Source: Pseudomonas sp. PB101
GTDB taxonomy: Bacteria; Pseudomonadota; Gammaproteobacteria; Pseudomonadales; Pseudomonadaceae
DNA: 64,000 bases
Assembly: GCF_009764265.1 (NCBI RefSeq)
Contig: NZ_RWIR01000045.1
Coordinates: forward strand, 1 to 64,000
Direction: 5' to 3'
Part shown: positions 37,997 through 45,422 of the stretch, in pieces
Layout: each line of letters starts with the position of its first letter
Position numbering within the stretch: the first letter of the stretch is position 1
Made by a program: the position numbers and the translations under genes
The notes under the pieces: model-generated
What the model was told of the DNA's origin: nothing
The model's database searches: none
What the model saw: only the letters and a program-made list of their open reading frames with translations

Positions 37997-38137
37997 GTAT
38001 TGCGTTATGTGTCTTTCCCGCGATAGCGCCAGTTGCCGCGCCGGGATGTCCGAAGTGGAAAGCCTAAATTACGCCCTGTAAAGAAAACCTGACGAAATCC
38101 GCAGATTAACCCCGTGAAATCGCCTTCTCTCGAACAC

Positions 38138-38155
38138 TGTAAGAAAAGTCTTACG
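38138..38155 (+). promoter_or_regulatory. TyrR/PhhR-like box upstream of permease leader
   Basis: TGTAAGAAAAGTCTTACG is an inverted repeat (GTAAGA/TCTTAC) that fits the TyrR-type box TGTAAA-N6-TTTACA at 9 of 12 half-site bases, including the G and C held 14 bases apart. PhhR is encoded 7 kb away and an aromatic permease is downstream. It also resembles a GacA box (TGTAAG-N6-CTTACA), but no RsmX/Y/Z-like RNA follows. Confidence 0.45.
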
Positions 38156-38210
38156 CATCATTGCCTTGCATCCTTCTCCCAACCCTCTAGCCCGCTTGTT
38201 TCAACACGCC

Positions 38211-38273
38211 ATGCAGGGTCAGATGCGCGCCATGCCTGTCGTGCAGGTGCATAACAAAAAGGAGGCGCAATGA
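38211..38273 (+). CDS. Possible 20-residue upstream ORF, overlaps next ORF
   Basis: The ORF begins ATGCAGGGTCAG and ends TGA within the ATGA that starts the 45-residue ORF. Its end includes the strong AAGGAGG site for that next start, so translation of the two would be coupled. The peptide shows no recognised feature. It may be a chance ORF. Confidence 0.25.
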   Translation: MQGQMRAMPVVQVHNKKEAQ

Positions 38274-38407
38274 ACGCCGCAATCCATCTCCATCTCTCTG
38301 CGAGGGGCGGTTTTCCTGCCTTTCCCGTCGATGATCCGCAAGGGTCTGACCCATTTTTTGCAGCCGCCCGGGCTCTTCGGGGCGGACACAGGCAATCCCG
38401 GCCATAG
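38270..38407 (+). CDS. Possible 45-residue small protein with strong ribosome site
   Basis: The ATG follows AAAAAGGAGGCGCA, an almost ideal ribosome site, 115 bp downstream of the TyrR/PhhR-like box. The predicted 45-residue peptide is rich in Ala, Arg, Gly, Pro and Phe, without a membrane helix or known motif. It could be a real small gene or part of a regulatory leader for the downstream permease. Confidence 0.4.
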   Translation: MNAAIHLHLSARGGFPAFPVDDPQGSDPFFAAARALRGGHRQSRP

Positions 38408-38426
38408 ACACGCTTGTCCAGCGGGT

Positions 38427-38455
38427 CTGGCAGCAGGGGGTTACAGGTGTACAAT
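38427..38455 (+). promoter_or_regulatory. Candidate sigma-70 promoter for permease leader
   Basis: CTGGCA, 17-bp spacer and TACAAT (38450-38455). The -10 element is good and the -35 is weak. Transcription would begin near 38462 and give a leader of about 245 nt before the permease. Confidence 0.4.
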
Positions 38456-38480
38456 GCGCCGCGTTTTACCTGTGACCTCC

Positions 38481-38583
38481 TGCGCATCAGCGCAAACCTC
38501 AAGGCTATCCGCCTTGTTCACTCCGTCGCGTCACGAGCGTGTCGGGTTCGATTTCGTCACAGATAAAAACAAACAGGTGACGC
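38481..38583 (+). promoter_or_regulatory. Structured leader upstream of Trp-containing leader peptide
   Basis: Two small hairpins are visible (TGCGC/GCGCA at 38481-38494 and CAAGGC/GCCTTG at 38500-38516). GCGTCAC at 38528-38534 can pair with GTGACGC at 38577-38583, which covers the ribosome site of the 20-residue ORF. A second partner, CGTCAC at 38555-38560, competes for the same bases. Confidence 0.4.
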
Positions 38584-38646
38584 ATGACCGTTGTAAATAC
38601 GCTGAACTCCTGGTGCCTGCGCTGGGGTTTGATCGGTGCCGCTTAA
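38584..38646 (+). CDS. Candidate 20-residue leader peptide with two Trp codons
   Basis: The ORF reads MTVVNTLNSWCLRWGLIGAA (Trp at 10 and 14) and has AGGTGA just before its ATG. It lies 60 bp upstream of the AroP-type permease gene. Two Trp in 20 residues is far above normal use, which suggests a sensing leader peptide like TnaC or Trp attenuator leaders. No strong terminator hairpin follows, so control could act by ribosome stalling and access to the permease start. This is inference. Confidence 0.45.
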   Translation: MTVVNTLNSWCLRWGLIGAA

Positions 38647-38706
38647 CGCCTTTGCTGAGCAGCAACGTCTACTGAACATCATCAAACCTTGCGTGAGACC
38701 CTTTTC

Positions 38707-40119
38707 ATGAGTGGACAAAACCCGCAATCAGGCGAGCTGAAACGCGGCCTGAAAAATCGCCACATTCAATTGATCGCCCTCGGTGGCGCAATCGGTACCG
38801 GCTTGTTCCTCGGCTCGGCCGGGGTACTGAAATCCGCCGGCCCGTCGATGATCCTCGGCTACGCCATCTGCGGCTTCATCGCCTTCATGATCATGCGCCA
38901 ACTGGGCGAAATGATCGTCGAAGATCCGGTGGCCGGCTCCTTCAGCCACTTTGCGCACAAGTACTGGGGCGGCTTTGCCGGCTTCCTGTCGGGCTGGAAC
39001 TGCTGGATCCTGTACATCCTGGTGGGCATGTCCGAGTTGACGGCCGTCGGCAAATACATCCACTACTGGGCGCCGGACATCCCGACCTGGGTCTCCGCAG
39101 CGGCCTTCTTCGTGCTGATCAACGCGATCAACCTGGCCAACGTCAAAGTGTTCGGCGAGGCCGAGTTCTGGTTCGCGATCATCAAGGTCGTGGCGATCGT
39201 CGGCATGATCGCCCTGGGCAGCTACCTGCTGGTCAGCGGCAATGGCGGCCCGCAAGCAGCGGTCAGCAACCTGTGGTCCCACGGTGGCTTCTTCCCGAAC
39301 GGCATCAGCGGTCTGGTGATGGCCATGGCGTTCATCATGTTTTCCTTCGGTGGCCTGGAAATGCTCGGCTTCACCGCTGCCGAGGCCGACAAGCCGAAAA
39401 CCGTGATCCCGAAAGCCATCAACCAGGTGATCTACCGGATCCTGATTTTCTACATCGGTGCCCTGATCATCCTGCTGTCGTTGACCCCGTGGGACAGCTT
39501 GCTGACCACCCTGAACGCTTCCGGTGATTCCTACAGCGGCAGCCCGTTCGTGCAAGTGTTCTCGATGCTGGGCAGCAACACCGCCGCGCACATCCTCAAC
39601 TTCGTGGTCCTGACCGCGGCGTTGTCGGTGTACAACAGCGGCACCTACTGCAACAGCCGCATGCTGCTGGGCATGGCCGAACAGGGCGACGCGCCGAAAG
39701 GCCTGGCGAAGATCGACAAGCGTGGCGTGCCGGTGCGTTCGATCCTGGCCTCGGCCGCCGTGACCCTGATCGCGGTACTGCTGAACTACCTGATCCCGCA
39801 CAGCGCGCTGGAACTGCTGATGTCGCTGGTGGTGGCCACCCTGGTGATCAACTGGGCGATGATCAGCTACTCGCACTTCAAGTTCCGCCAGCACATGAAC
39901 AAGACCAAGCAGACGCCGTTGTTCAAGGCCTTTTGGTACCCGTACGGCAACTACATCTGCCTGGCGTTCGTGTTGTTCATCCTTGGCGTGATGCTGTTGA
40001 TTCCGGGGATCCAGACTTCGGTGTACGCGATTCCGGTGTGGCTCGTGTTCATGTGGGTCTGCTACGGCATCAAGAACAAGCGTAGTGCGCAACACGCATT
40101 GCAGGCTGCAGTGAAGTAA
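38707..40119 (+). CDS. aroP: AroP-type aromatic amino acid permease (APC family)
   Basis: This 470-residue inner-membrane permease has about twelve helices and the APC signature GLKNRHIQLIALGGAIGTGL near the start, with GFAGFLSGWNCWILY and FSFGGLEMLGFTAAEA inside. The sequence fits the AroP/PheP group, proton-coupled uptake of Phe, Tyr and Trp; exact specificity cannot be read. The ATG at 38707 is chosen; an in-frame TTG lies 18 bases upstream. The preceding Trp-rich leader ORF and TyrR-like box agree with aromatic substrates. Confidence 0.85.
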   Translation: MSGQNPQSGELKRGLKNRHIQLIALGGAIGTGLFLGSAGVLKSAGPSMILGYAICGFIAFMIMRQLGEMIVEDPVAGSFSHFAHKYWGGFAGFLSGWNCWILYILVGMSELTAVGKYIHYWAPDIPTWVSAAAFFVLINAINLANVKVFGEAEFWFAIIKVVAIVGMIALGSYLLVSGNGGPQAAVSNLWSHGGFFPNGISGLVMAMAFIMFSFGGLEMLGFTAAEADKPKTVIPKAINQVIYRILIFYIGALIILLSLTPWDSLLTTLNASGDSYSGSPFVQVFSMLGSNTAAHILNFVVLTAALSVYNSGTYCNSRMLLGMAEQGDAPKGLAKIDKRGVPVRSILASAAVTLIAVLLNYLIPHSALELLMSLVVATLVINWAMISYSHFKFRQHMNKTKQTPLFKAFWYPYGNYICLAFVLFILGVMLLIPGIQTSVYAIPVWLVFMWVCYGIKNKRSAQHALQAAVK

Positions 40120-40136
40120 CTCAGTCGCAGAAACAA

Positions 40137-40163
40137 CGAACCCGGCCATGTGCCGGGTTTTTT
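40137..40163 (+). terminator. Terminator of aroP
   Basis: AACCCGGC, loop CATGT, GCCGGGTT with a run of T, about 20 bp after the stop codon. Confidence 0.9.
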
Positions 40164-40183
40164 GTGTGCGCGCTGCAAAAAAC

Positions 40184-40273
40184 TGTAGGAGCGCGGCTTG
40201 CCCGCGATGAACGATAACGCGGTGTACCTGATAAACCGTGGCGCCTGAATCGCGGGCAAGCCACGCTCCCACA
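40184..40273. repeat. REP pair (GCGCGGCTTGCCCGCG class)
   Basis: TGTAGGAGCGCGGCTTGCCC and inverted GGGCAAGCCACGCTCCCACA flank about 50 bp between aroP and arfB. The palindrome class differs from the GAGCGAGC and GAGCCGGC types. Confidence 0.85.
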
Positions 40274-40322
40274 AGGTCCGCATCGCGGTATCCTGAACAC
40301 CCTCGAATACGGACGCTTTTCC

Positions 40323-40736
40323 ATGCTGGTGATTTCCAACAACGTGCATCTGCCGGATGCCGAGATCGAGTTGACGGCCATTCGCGCCCAGGGCGCCGGT
40401 GGGCAGAACGTCAACAAGGTCTCCAGCGCGGTGCACCTGCGCTTCGACATTCCGGCGTCGTCTTTGCCCGAGTTTTACAAGGAGCGGCTGCTGGCACTGC
40501 GCGACAGCCGCATCACCAGCGACGGGGTGTTGATCATCAAGGCCCAGCAGTACCGGACGCAGGAGCAGAACCGTGCTGATGCGCTGGAGCGTTTGGTCGA
40601 GTTGATCCAGGGCGCCACCAAGGTCGAGAAAAAGCGCCGCCCGACCAAGCCGACTCTTGGCTCGAAGACCCGTCGCCTCGAATCCAAGAGCAAGCGCGGC
40701 AACATCAAGGCCGGGCGCGGCAAGGTCGATTTCTAG
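40323..40736 (+). CDS. arfB: ArfB (YaeJ) ribosome rescue peptidyl-tRNA hydrolase
   Basis: ArfB frees ribosomes stalled on mRNAs lacking a stop codon. The 137-residue protein has the release-factor GGQ motif at residues 26-28 ([11 protein letters not shown]) and a basic Lys/Arg-rich C-terminal tail ([21 protein letters not shown]) that enters the mRNA channel. Full length for the family. It overlaps the convergent MFS gene by 4 bp. Confidence 0.96.
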   Translation: MLVISNNVHLPDAEIELTAIRAQGAGGQNVNKVSSAVHLRFDIPASSLPEFYKERLLALRDSRITSDGVLIIKAQQYRTQEQNRADALERLVELIQGATKVEKKRRPTKPTLGSKTRRLESKSKRGNIKAGRGKVDF

Positions 40737-41932
40737 CGGGTGTCCCGCGCTTCGCGTTGCTTGGGTGCCTGCCGGTACAGGTAAAGGCTCAGGATCAATC
40801 CGCTCACCGCGGCGAGGGCGGCGAACAGGAAGATCGAAGCGAAGCCGAACCCGGCTGCAATGGCCCCGGCCAGCGGCCCGGTGATCCCCAGCGACAGGTC
40901 GATGAACAGCGAGTAGGCGCCGACGGCAGCACCACGGCTGGAGGCCGGGACCAGGTTGACCGCTTCCACCCCCAGTGCCGGAAACACCAGCGAAAAGCCG
41001 AAACCGCTCAGCGCCGCACCCGCCAGTGCCCAATGGGCATCCGGTGCCAGCCACAGCAACAGCAATCCCAGGGTTTCCACGGACAGGCAGGCAATGGCCA
41101 CGCGAAAGCCGCCGAGGCGGTTGATCAGGCTGCCGAACAGCAGGCGCGCGCCGATGAAGCTGGCGCCGAACAGGCTCAGGCACAGCACCGCGTTGTCCCA
41201 GTGTTGCGTGGCGTAATACAGGGTGATGAAGGTGGCGATGGTGCCAAAACCGATGGAACCCAGGGCCAGGCCGCAACCGTGGGGAAAGACCCGCCCGAGC
41301 ACGTGCATGAACGGCAGGCGTTCACCGGCCACGATCGGTGCGGCGGTTTTCGGCCAGGCCAGCAGCAGGCCGAGCACGGCCAGCAAGACAATGCTCACGC
41401 CCATGCTCCACAAGCCCAACTGGTGGACGATCAGCACGCCCAAAGGCGCGCCCACGGCCAGTGCGCCGTAGCTGGCGATCCCGTTCCAGGAGATGACTTT
41501 GGCGGTGTTCGCCGCGCCGACCCGGCCGATGCCCCAGCCGATCGAGCCCGAGCCCACCAAGCTTTCCGCGCTGCCGAGCACCAGACGGCCGATCAACAGG
41601 CTGATCAGGCTCAGGGTCGGCAGGCTTTGGGTCCAGGCCGAGATCAACATGAACACACCGCTCAGGCCGCAACCGGCCAGGCCATACATCACCGCCAGCT
41701 TGCTGCCCTTGTTGTCGATGATTTTCCCGGCATACGGGCGGCTGAGCAGGGTGGCCAGGTATTGCACGCTGATCACCAGGCCCGCGATCACCGCGCCAAA
41801 GCCCAGGTCGCTGTGGACATAGCCGGGCAATACGGCCAGGGGAATGCCGATGTTCAGGTAGCCGATGAAGGTGAAAAGGACGATGGAAACGACTTGCAGC
41901 GTGACCGCCAGGGGGCGCTGGTTTTCAGGCAT
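40733..41932 (-). CDS. MFS transporter (YhhS/YfcJ-like)
   Basis: This 399-residue inner-membrane protein has twelve predicted helices and the MFS motif A region [15 protein letters not shown] between helices 2 and 3. The N-terminal [23 protein letters not shown] is typical of the YhhS/YfcJ group, which are drug or metabolite exporters of uncertain substrate. It is a single gene, convergent with arfB. Confidence 0.88.
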   Translation of the reverse strand: MPENQRPLAVTLQVVSIVLFTFIGYLNIGIPLAVLPGYVHSDLGFGAVIAGLVISVQYLATLLSRPYAGKIIDNKGSKLAVMYGLAGCGLSGVFMLISAWTQSLPTLSLISLLIGRLVLGSAESLVGSGSIGWGIGRVGAANTAKVISWNGIASYGALAVGAPLGVLIVHQLGLWSMGVSIVLLAVLGLLLAWPKTAAPIVAGERLPFMHVLGRVFPHGCGLALGSIGFGTIATFITLYYATQHWDNAVLCLSLFGASFIGARLLFGSLINRLGGFRVAIACLSVETLGLLLLWLAPDAHWALAGAALSGFGFSLVFPALGVEAVNLVPASSRGAAVGAYSLFIDLSLGITGPLAGAIAAGFGFASIFLFAALAAVSGLILSLYLYRQAPKQREARDTR

Positions 41933-42030
41933 GGGAAAGGTCCACGGTAAAGCAGGATAGATAGGCTGCTTATGATAGCGGTGTGGACGGTTGCAGGTTG
42001 TGAAAAAGTAAAACTATTTGCCCGGTGGTG

Positions 42031-42216
42031 TCATTCGGCCTTGATGGGGGCGACCAGTTGCGTGGTGACCAGGGCGGCCAGCGCATTTTCCTGGGTGCCG
42101 AAACGGGCGAGCAAGGCGGCTTGTTTCTCGGGGGAGAGGCGATTCCAGATTTCGATCATTTTTTCGGCGGTGCCGATCAGGACGCCGGCCTGCGCTTCGC
42201 TGAATTCGTCGGTCAT
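42031..42216 (-). CDS. Small conserved-looking protein, 61 residues
   Basis: The ATG at 42216 starts a 61-residue, mostly helical protein (EKMIEIWNRLSPEKQAALLARFG in its middle) without signal peptide or membrane helix. A longer in-frame start at 42267 would run through a hairpin and is less likely. No strong ribosome site is seen, so translation may be weak. I do not recognise a function. A perfect 13-bp inverted repeat lies just upstream. Confidence 0.6.
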   Translation of the reverse strand: MTDEFSEAQAGVLIGTAEKMIEIWNRLSPEKQAALLARFGTQENALAALVTTQLVAPIKAE

Positions 42217-42237
42217 GGGGGAGGCTCGTTTCAGGCA

Positions 42238-42269
42238 GTGTGGAAAGCGCATGTTAGCGCTTTCCACAC
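42238..42269 (-). terminator. Perfect 13-bp stem between two small genes
   Basis: GTGTGGAAAGCGC and GCGCTTTCCACAC are separated by six bases. There is no T run on either strand. It lies just after the 43-residue gene and before the 61-residue gene on the minus strand, so it may stop transcription weakly or stabilise the upstream RNA. Confidence 0.5.
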
Positions 42270-42288
42270 GGTCTGTACGGCGGGTGTT

Positions 42289-42420
42289 TCAGTCTTCTCT
42301 GTCAGCCTGGCGGCTGTCAGTGGCTTCTTTCGGCTCGGGTTGTTGGGCGCCGGCTTGCTGCGTGGTCGTCTGCTCAGGTACGTGCAGGCTTGGGAAGGGG
42401 AGATTGGGAATCTCGTGCAT
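42289..42420 (-). CDS. Small 43-residue Pro/Gln-rich protein
   Basis: This short ORF starts at the ATG at 42420, seven bases after a strong GAGGAG site. The peptide begins MHEIPNLPFPSLHVPEQ and continues with a Gln/Ala/Pro/Glu-rich, highly charged tail ending RQADRED. It is probably disordered and has no signal peptide. The strong ribosome site and clear stop support a real gene, but no function is recognised. Confidence 0.5.
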   Translation of the reverse strand: MHEIPNLPFPSLHVPEQTTTQQAGAQQPEPKEATDSRQADRED

Positions 42421-42583
42421 GGTTGCGCTCCTCGCTAAGTCTGTTGATAGATCTGGTCGATCCGCGCTTTAGAAAAAGCCTTGGCAGGATACAGCACTGA
42501 AAATGACAAACAGACTTTTATATCTATTTGTTTCGACGGACGGGGTTGTATAGACAGATCCAGAGGGGCAACACAAAACAAAA

Positions 42584-42674
42584 TGTGGGAGCGAGCTTGC
42601 TTGCGATGGCGGTGTGTCATCCAACATACATGTCGTCTGATAGACCGCTATCGCGAGCAAGCTCGCTCCCACAG
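42584..42674. repeat. REP pair (GAGCGAGC class)
   Basis: TGTGGGAGCGAGCTTGCTTG and inverted GCGAGCAAGCTCGCTCCCAC flank about 50 bp downstream of phhC. Confidence 0.88.
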
Positions 42675-42695
42675 GGGATTTGCAGTGTGTGAGGG

Positions 42696-43889
42696 TTACT
42701 TGCAGACGCTGGCAATCGCCTCGGCCAGCAGGTCCAGGCGCGTGGCATCGATGCCCGCGACGTTGGCTCGCCCTGAGCTGACCATGTACACGCTGTGGTG
42801 ATCGCGCAGGTTCTTCACGTGTTCCGGCGACAGGCCGGTGTAGGAAAACATCCCGCGTTGCACGCCAATGTGCGCAAAACGCTCGCGCAAACCATGAGGC
42901 TCCAGTGCCTCCACCAGACCGCTGCGCAGTTGGGCGATGCGCAGGCGCATGGCTTCCACTTCGTCGGCCCAGAGGTTTTTCAACTCTGGGTCGCCGAGGA
43001 TGGTCGCGACCACCGCTGCACCGTGATCCGGTGGTGTCGACCACAGGTTGCGGGCGATGTTGGCCAGTTGGCTGCGAATGTCGGTGAGCTTGTCGGCGCT
43101 TTTCGCGCAGACAATCAGCGCACCGGTGCGGTCGCGGTACAGGCCGAAGTTCTTCGAGCAGGAGCTGGTGATCAGCAGTTCCGGCAACTCGGCGGCGAAC
43201 AGCCGGGTCGACCAGGCGTCCTGTTCCAGGCCGTCGCCGAATCCTTGATAGGCGAAGTCGATCAGCGGCAGCAGTTCGCGCTTGCGTACGACCTCCAGCA
43301 CCCGCTGCCAGTCATCCCGGGACAGGTCGAAACCGGTCGGGTTGTGGCAGCAGGCGTGCAGCAACACCACGTCGCCCTTGGGAGCTTCATTGAGCGCCGC
43401 CAGCATGCCGTCGACATCGAGACGGTTGTCGCTGCCCACGTACGGGTAGTGGCTGACCTTGACCTTGGCTGCCGCGAAAATCGTTTCGTGGATTGGCCAG
43501 GTCGGGTTGCTCAACCACACGCCGCGCCCTGGCAGGCACTGGGCGATGAAGTCCGCGCTCAGACGCAGGGCCCCGGTGCCACCCGGCGTCTGGGTGGCGC
43601 CGGCGCGTTGTGCGTCGATCAGCTTCGAATCGGCGCCCAGCACCAGTTCATTGATGGCCTTGCCGAACGCCGGCTCGCCGTGGCCGCCGATGTAGGTCTT
43701 GGTCGGCTGACTGTCCACCAGGCGTTGCTCGGCAAGTTTCACCGACTCGAGAATCGGCGTCAGGCCCTGGGCGTCCTTGTAGACACCCACGCCCAAATCG
43801 AACTTGCGCGGGTTCGGGTCCTGCGCGTAGGCCTCCATCAGGCCCAGGATCGGGTCGCCGGGTACTCGACCGATGGCGTCGAAATGCAT
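42696..43889 (-). CDS. phhC: PhhC aromatic amino acid aminotransferase
   Basis: This 397-residue PLP enzyme is a class I aminotransferase of the TyrB/AspC type, converting tyrosine or phenylalanine to the keto acid. The PLP Lys lies in TSSCSKNFGLYRDRTG, with the conserved HACCHNPTG segment and the C-terminal Arg region (SSGRANVAGI) for substrate carboxylate. Its ATG overlaps the phhB stop codon by one base (TAATG), so the two are coupled. It is the third gene of phhABC. Confidence 0.93.
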   Translation of the reverse strand: MHFDAIGRVPGDPILGLMEAYAQDPNPRKFDLGVGVYKDAQGLTPILESVKLAEQRLVDSQPTKTYIGGHGEPAFGKAINELVLGADSKLIDAQRAGATQTPGGTGALRLSADFIAQCLPGRGVWLSNPTWPIHETIFAAAKVKVSHYPYVGSDNRLDVDGMLAALNEAPKGDVVLLHACCHNPTGFDLSRDDWQRVLEVVRKRELLPLIDFAYQGFGDGLEQDAWSTRLFAAELPELLITSSCSKNFGLYRDRTGALIVCAKSADKLTDIRSQLANIARNLWSTPPDHGAAVVATILGDPELKNLWADEVEAMRLRIAQLRSGLVEALEPHGLRERFAHIGVQRGMFSYTGLSPEHVKNLRDHHSVYMVSSGRANVAGIDATRLDLLAEAIASVCK

Positions 43890-44245
43890 TACTTGCGCCC
43901 CTCAGCGTCCTTGGCAACGATGTCGGTGCGCGCGGCCATGATGAAGTCGTTGCGATGCAGCCCCTTGATCGAGTGGCTCCACCAGGTCACGGTCACTTTG
44001 CCCCACTCGGTCAGCAGGCCCGGGTGGTGGCCTTCAGCCTCGGAGATTTCACCGACGGCGTTGGTGAACGCCAGGGCGTGCTTGAAGTTCTTGAACAGGA
44101 AAACCTTTTCCAGCTGCATGATGCTGTCGCGTACTTCGATGTTCCAGTCCGGGATCTGCTTGATCAGGATCGGCAGTTCTTCGTCGCTGACTTGTGGAGC
44201 ATCGGCGCGGCAGGCTTCGCAATGGGCTTGGTTCAAAGTGGACAT
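43889..44245 (-). CDS. phhB: PhhB pterin-4a-carbinolamine dehydratase
   Basis: PhhB dehydrates the pterin product of phenylalanine hydroxylase and lets the cofactor be recycled. The 118-residue protein has the conserved EGHHP motif (His73, His74) and a later His near [17 protein letters not shown]. The ATG at 44245 gives the normal length; an in-frame start at 44296 is unlikely. It lies between phhA (105 bp upstream) and phhC. Confidence 0.95.
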   Translation of the reverse strand: MSTLNQAHCEACRADAPQVSDEELPILIKQIPDWNIEVRDSIMQLEKVFLFKNFKHALAFTNAVGEISEAEGHHPGLLTEWGKVTVTWWSHSIKGLHRNDFIMAARTDIVAKDAEGRK

Positions 44246-44350
44246 GGTGTGCTTCCTGAAATCGAGTGTTTTTATATCGGTCGACAGTGCCGTCACGCTA
44301 AACCAAAGCGACGGTGACTGACAGACTCACTTGTCAGCAAAAGTCGCGGT

Positions 44351-45142
44351 TCACGCAGCTTTTGGTTTTGGCGGAAATTTCGGTGCGTGCAGACCCATCT
44401 GCATCGCTTGCTTGACCATGCCCATGATGTCTTCGCGAGCGAGGTCGAACAGGCGCTTGAGATTTGGCAACGCGAAGTACAGTGGCTGCAGGATGTCGAT
44501 GCGGTACGGCGTGCGCATGCATTCCAGCGGGTCGAAGGCTTGATGCTCAGGCTCGTCCGACAGGCAATACACAGTCTCTTTCGGTGAAGACAGGATGCCG
44601 CCGCCATAGATGCGCTGGCCTTGCGGGGTGTCGACCAGACCGAACTCGATGGTCATCCAATACAGGCGCGCCAGGTACACGCGTTCTTCCTTGGACGCCT
44701 TGAGACCGAGCTTGCCGTAGGTGTGGGTGAATTCGGCGAACCACGGGTTGGTCAGCAGCGGGCAGTGGCCGAAGATCTCGTGGAAAATGTCCGGCTCTTG
44801 CAGGTAATCCAGTTCCTCGCGGGTACGAATGAAGGTCGCTACCGGAAACTGCTTGCTGGCCAGCAATTCGAAAAAAGTCTGGAAGGGAATCAGTGCGGGA
44901 ACCCGGGCAACCTGCCAACCGGTGGTTTCACCGAGGACCTTGTTGATTTCGCCGAGTTGAGGAATGCGGTCGTGGGGCAGACCGAGTTTTTCGATACCGT
45001 CCAGGTACTCCTGGCACGCACGCCCTTCGATCACTTTCAGTTGGCGAGTGATCAGCGTGTTCCACACCGCGTGTTCTTCGGCGGTGTAGTCGATAAAACC
45101 TTGCGCATCGGGCTCGCGAGCCACGTATTGCGTCTGCTTCAT
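44351..45142 (-). CDS. phhA: PhhA phenylalanine-4-hydroxylase
   Basis: PhhA converts phenylalanine to tyrosine using iron, tetrahydropterin and oxygen. The 263-residue protein has the iron ligands His121 and His126 in FHEIFGHCPL and Glu166 in WMTIEFGLV. The length matches monofunctional bacterial enzymes. It is the first gene of phhABC and is divergent from phhR, with a TyrR/PhhR-like box between them. Confidence 0.97.
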   Translation of the reverse strand: MKQTQYVAREPDAQGFIDYTAEEHAVWNTLITRQLKVIEGRACQEYLDGIEKLGLPHDRIPQLGEINKVLGETTGWQVARVPALIPFQTFFELLASKQFPVATFIRTREELDYLQEPDIFHEIFGHCPLLTNPWFAEFTHTYGKLGLKASKEERVYLARLYWMTIEFGLVDTPQGQRIYGGGILSSPKETVYCLSDEPEHQAFDPLECMRTPYRIDILQPLYFALPNLKRLFDLAREDIMGMVKQAMQMGLHAPKFPPKPKAA

Positions 45143-45263
45143 GCTGCTCTCCTGCTAAGGGATTTCGTTCTTGTTATGTGCTGCTATGGACCTAGAAATA
45201 CCCCAAGGATTGCGCTGTTGCAGCAGGTGGTTTGTGGGCCGCGCAGGAAAAAACCTCGAAAAT

Positions 45264-45281
45264 CGTAAAGTTTTCGTTACG
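45264..45281. promoter_or_regulatory. TyrR/PhhR-like box between phhA and phhR
   Basis: CGTAAAGTTTTCGTTACG, with TCGTAA/TTACGA symmetry in the flanks, keeps the G and C spaced by 14 bases required of TyrR-type boxes. It is the expected place for PhhR to act on phhABC. No GG-N10-GC sigma-54 promoter was found on the minus strand before phhA. Confidence 0.5.
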
Positions 45282-45422
45282 AAAGTTCGTTCAGCGCGTG
45301 CCGACTGAGATTTTCGGGTTTGAAAAACGCCTTCCCTGTCACATAATCTTGACGACTATCTGAGCGCTCATGCAGAAAAATCTCTGCCAATGGCCTCATC
45401 CTTCACTGTTTGGGCCTTTTTC

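Noticed and set aside
38138..38270. GacA-box-controlled RsmX/Y/Z-like small RNA
   Set aside because: The TGTAAG-N6-CTTACG site fits, but the sequence after it lacks repeated ANGGA hairpins and a terminator.
38331..38675. 114-codon plus-strand ORF in the aroP leader
   Set aside because: It overlaps better-supported small ORFs in other frames, has no ribosome site and no domain pattern.
38000..38707. Glycine or other known riboswitch before the permease
   Set aside because: No known aptamer core was recognised; only small hairpins and ribosome-site pairing are visible.
45143..45422. Sigma-54 promoter for phhA
   Set aside because: No GG-N10-GC match was found on the minus strand in the phhA-phhR gap.
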